Source: Planctomycetes bacterium UBA4800 (lineage in GTDB: Bacteria; Planctomycetota; UBA8108; UBA8890; UBA8898). Taken from it: a stretch of 15,347 nt of DNA. This document shows, one piece after another, positions 14,972 through 15,347 of this stretch (the first letter of the stretch is position 1; every line of letters begins with the position of its first letter). The translations under genes were made by a program, and so were the position numbers. The stretch spans positions 12,426 to 27,772 of the forward strand of contig DHGK01000137.1 in assembly GCA_002402755.1 (NCBI GenBank), given 5' to 3'. The notes below the pieces were generated by a model. It did no database searches. It was not told the DNA's origin and saw only the letters and a program-made list of their open reading frames with translations.

Positions 14972-15346
14972 TCAGCACGCCCTTGCACGCCCAATGCCTC
15001 GGCCGAAATCTGATCGCATCCGTTCCCCTAAGAGCCTGCAAGCGTCGCTCTTCGGGGGCGGCTGAATTTGTTTACCACACGGCGTGGCGGGCTCTTCCGG
15101 GAGGATCGTCGTGCCATCGGGAGCACACCGGATGACCGGATCTCGCGCGTAGGGGCTGAAGCCGTGAGGATAGAGCGTGAAGTACGCGCGATGTGTCTCG
15201 CACTTGGCGATCCTCAGCGGAAACGCCGGTCCGGTTTTGCGATGCCGCCAGGCATGGACGCGAATCGTGCATGCGGTGTCCGCGTCGATATGCGCCGGAC
15301 AGCGAGCAGGCAGGGCGGCATGGAGTCCATCCCGCGTATGAAAATA
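14972..15346 (-). CDS. Partial gene of unknown function, 3' end replaced by IS repeat
   Basis: An open frame enters from the right edge and ends at TGA (14972-14974), giving 124 visible residues. From 15346 to 15080 it looks truly coding: HIDADTACTIRVHAWRHRKT, then GPAFPLRIAKC and FTLYPHGFSPYARDP. I associate this pattern with small proteins found near transposases in environmental genomes, but cannot name the family. One cysteine (CPAHIDA) near the start and one in RIAKCETH could bind metal. From 15079 leftward the frame runs through the 87-bp repeat (KQIQPPPKSD onward), so the last 35 or so residues are an IS-encoded tail and the original C-terminus is lost. Probably non-functional. Confidence 0.55.
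   Translation of the reverse strand, partial: YFHTRDGLHAALPARCPAHIDADTACTIRVHAWRHRKTGPAFPLRIAKCETHRAYFTLYPHGFSPYARDPVIRCAPDGTTILPEEPATPCGKQIQPPPKSDACRLLGERMRSDFGRGIGRARAC
14993..15079 (+). repeat. 87-bp direct repeat, copy 2 (probable IS right end)
   Basis: It is 95% identical to copy 1 at 14002-14088. In this copy AAGAGC and GCTCTT form a 6-bp stem with an 11-nt loop (about 15030-15052); a substitution in copy 1 breaks one pair. The right edge interrupts the partial minus-strand gene. Confidence 0.8.
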
Positions 15347-15347
15347 C

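Larger units (their letters stand above)
14803..15079 (+). mobile_element. Remnant of an insertion sequence (transposase tail plus right end)
   Basis: The element is defined by the transposase-like tail on its left, a noncoding stretch (14878-14992) and repeat copy 2, whose sharp right edge at 15079 abuts a gene from the right. The outermost bases on the minus strand read TGTGGTAAACAAATTCAGCC, plausible as a terminal inverted repeat, although no left end is present to prove it. Confidence 0.45.

Noticed and set aside
15072..15272. Minus-strand 66-codon frame at the right edge
   Set aside because: Competes with the open frame from 15346, which has far more protein-like composition.

Overview
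The window is GC-rich bacterial DNA, and its genes use mostly G or C at third codon positions. Bacterial sigma70-like promoters and Shine-Dalgarno sites are visible. The best lineage clue is the 1515-residue secreted protein, which combines a CotH-kinase domain, lamin-tail domains, Ig-like domains and a C-terminal dockerin-like pair of calcium loops (DISDAV..LGYLF / DIADPV..LAYLF) with a cysteine-rich tail. From memory this style is common in Planctomycetota and related environmental genomes, so I lean that way. The lineage is an inference, not a result.

Layout. Positions 1-2809 (minus strand) hold a three-gene proton-translocating NAD(P) transhydrogenase operon, pntA1-pntA2-pntB. It has a clear promoter, and pntB runs off the left edge. 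Positions 2819-2938 hold a mobile-repeat-like island: a perfect 31-bp inverted repeat plus a 17-bp-period tandem duplication that supplies the stop codon of the next gene. Positions 2932-7538 (minus strand) hold a four-gene efflux operon, each gene overlapping or nearly touching the next: periplasmic adaptor lipoprotein, ABC ATPase, ABC-2 permease and outer-membrane factor lipoprotein. Together these form a complete envelope-spanning exporter. Diverging from it is a LysR-family regulator of the NhaR type (7615-8514), which could control the exporter through the 133-bp shared intergenic region.

Positions 8515-9215 carry an AT-rich promoter island, a possible short leader ORF with a Pro-Pro-Pro run, a hairpin, and an rnk-like GreA/GreB C-terminal-domain gene with a very strong ribosome binding site. 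Positions 9362-13909 are the giant secreted CotH/dockerin protein.

The right end (13910-15347) is a scarred accessory region with lower third-position GC. It has two 87-bp direct repeats (95% identical, exactly 991 bp apart) that look like right ends of the same insertion-sequence family. Between them are an amputated HTH antitoxin, an intact YgiT-type zinc-finger antitoxin with a DUF4258-like toxin, and what looks like the last ~24 codons of a transposase. The second repeat ends inside another gene that enters from the right edge and appears to be interrupted by it. This region is the most dynamic and least ordinary part of the window. I did not find CRISPR arrays, tRNA or rRNA genes.
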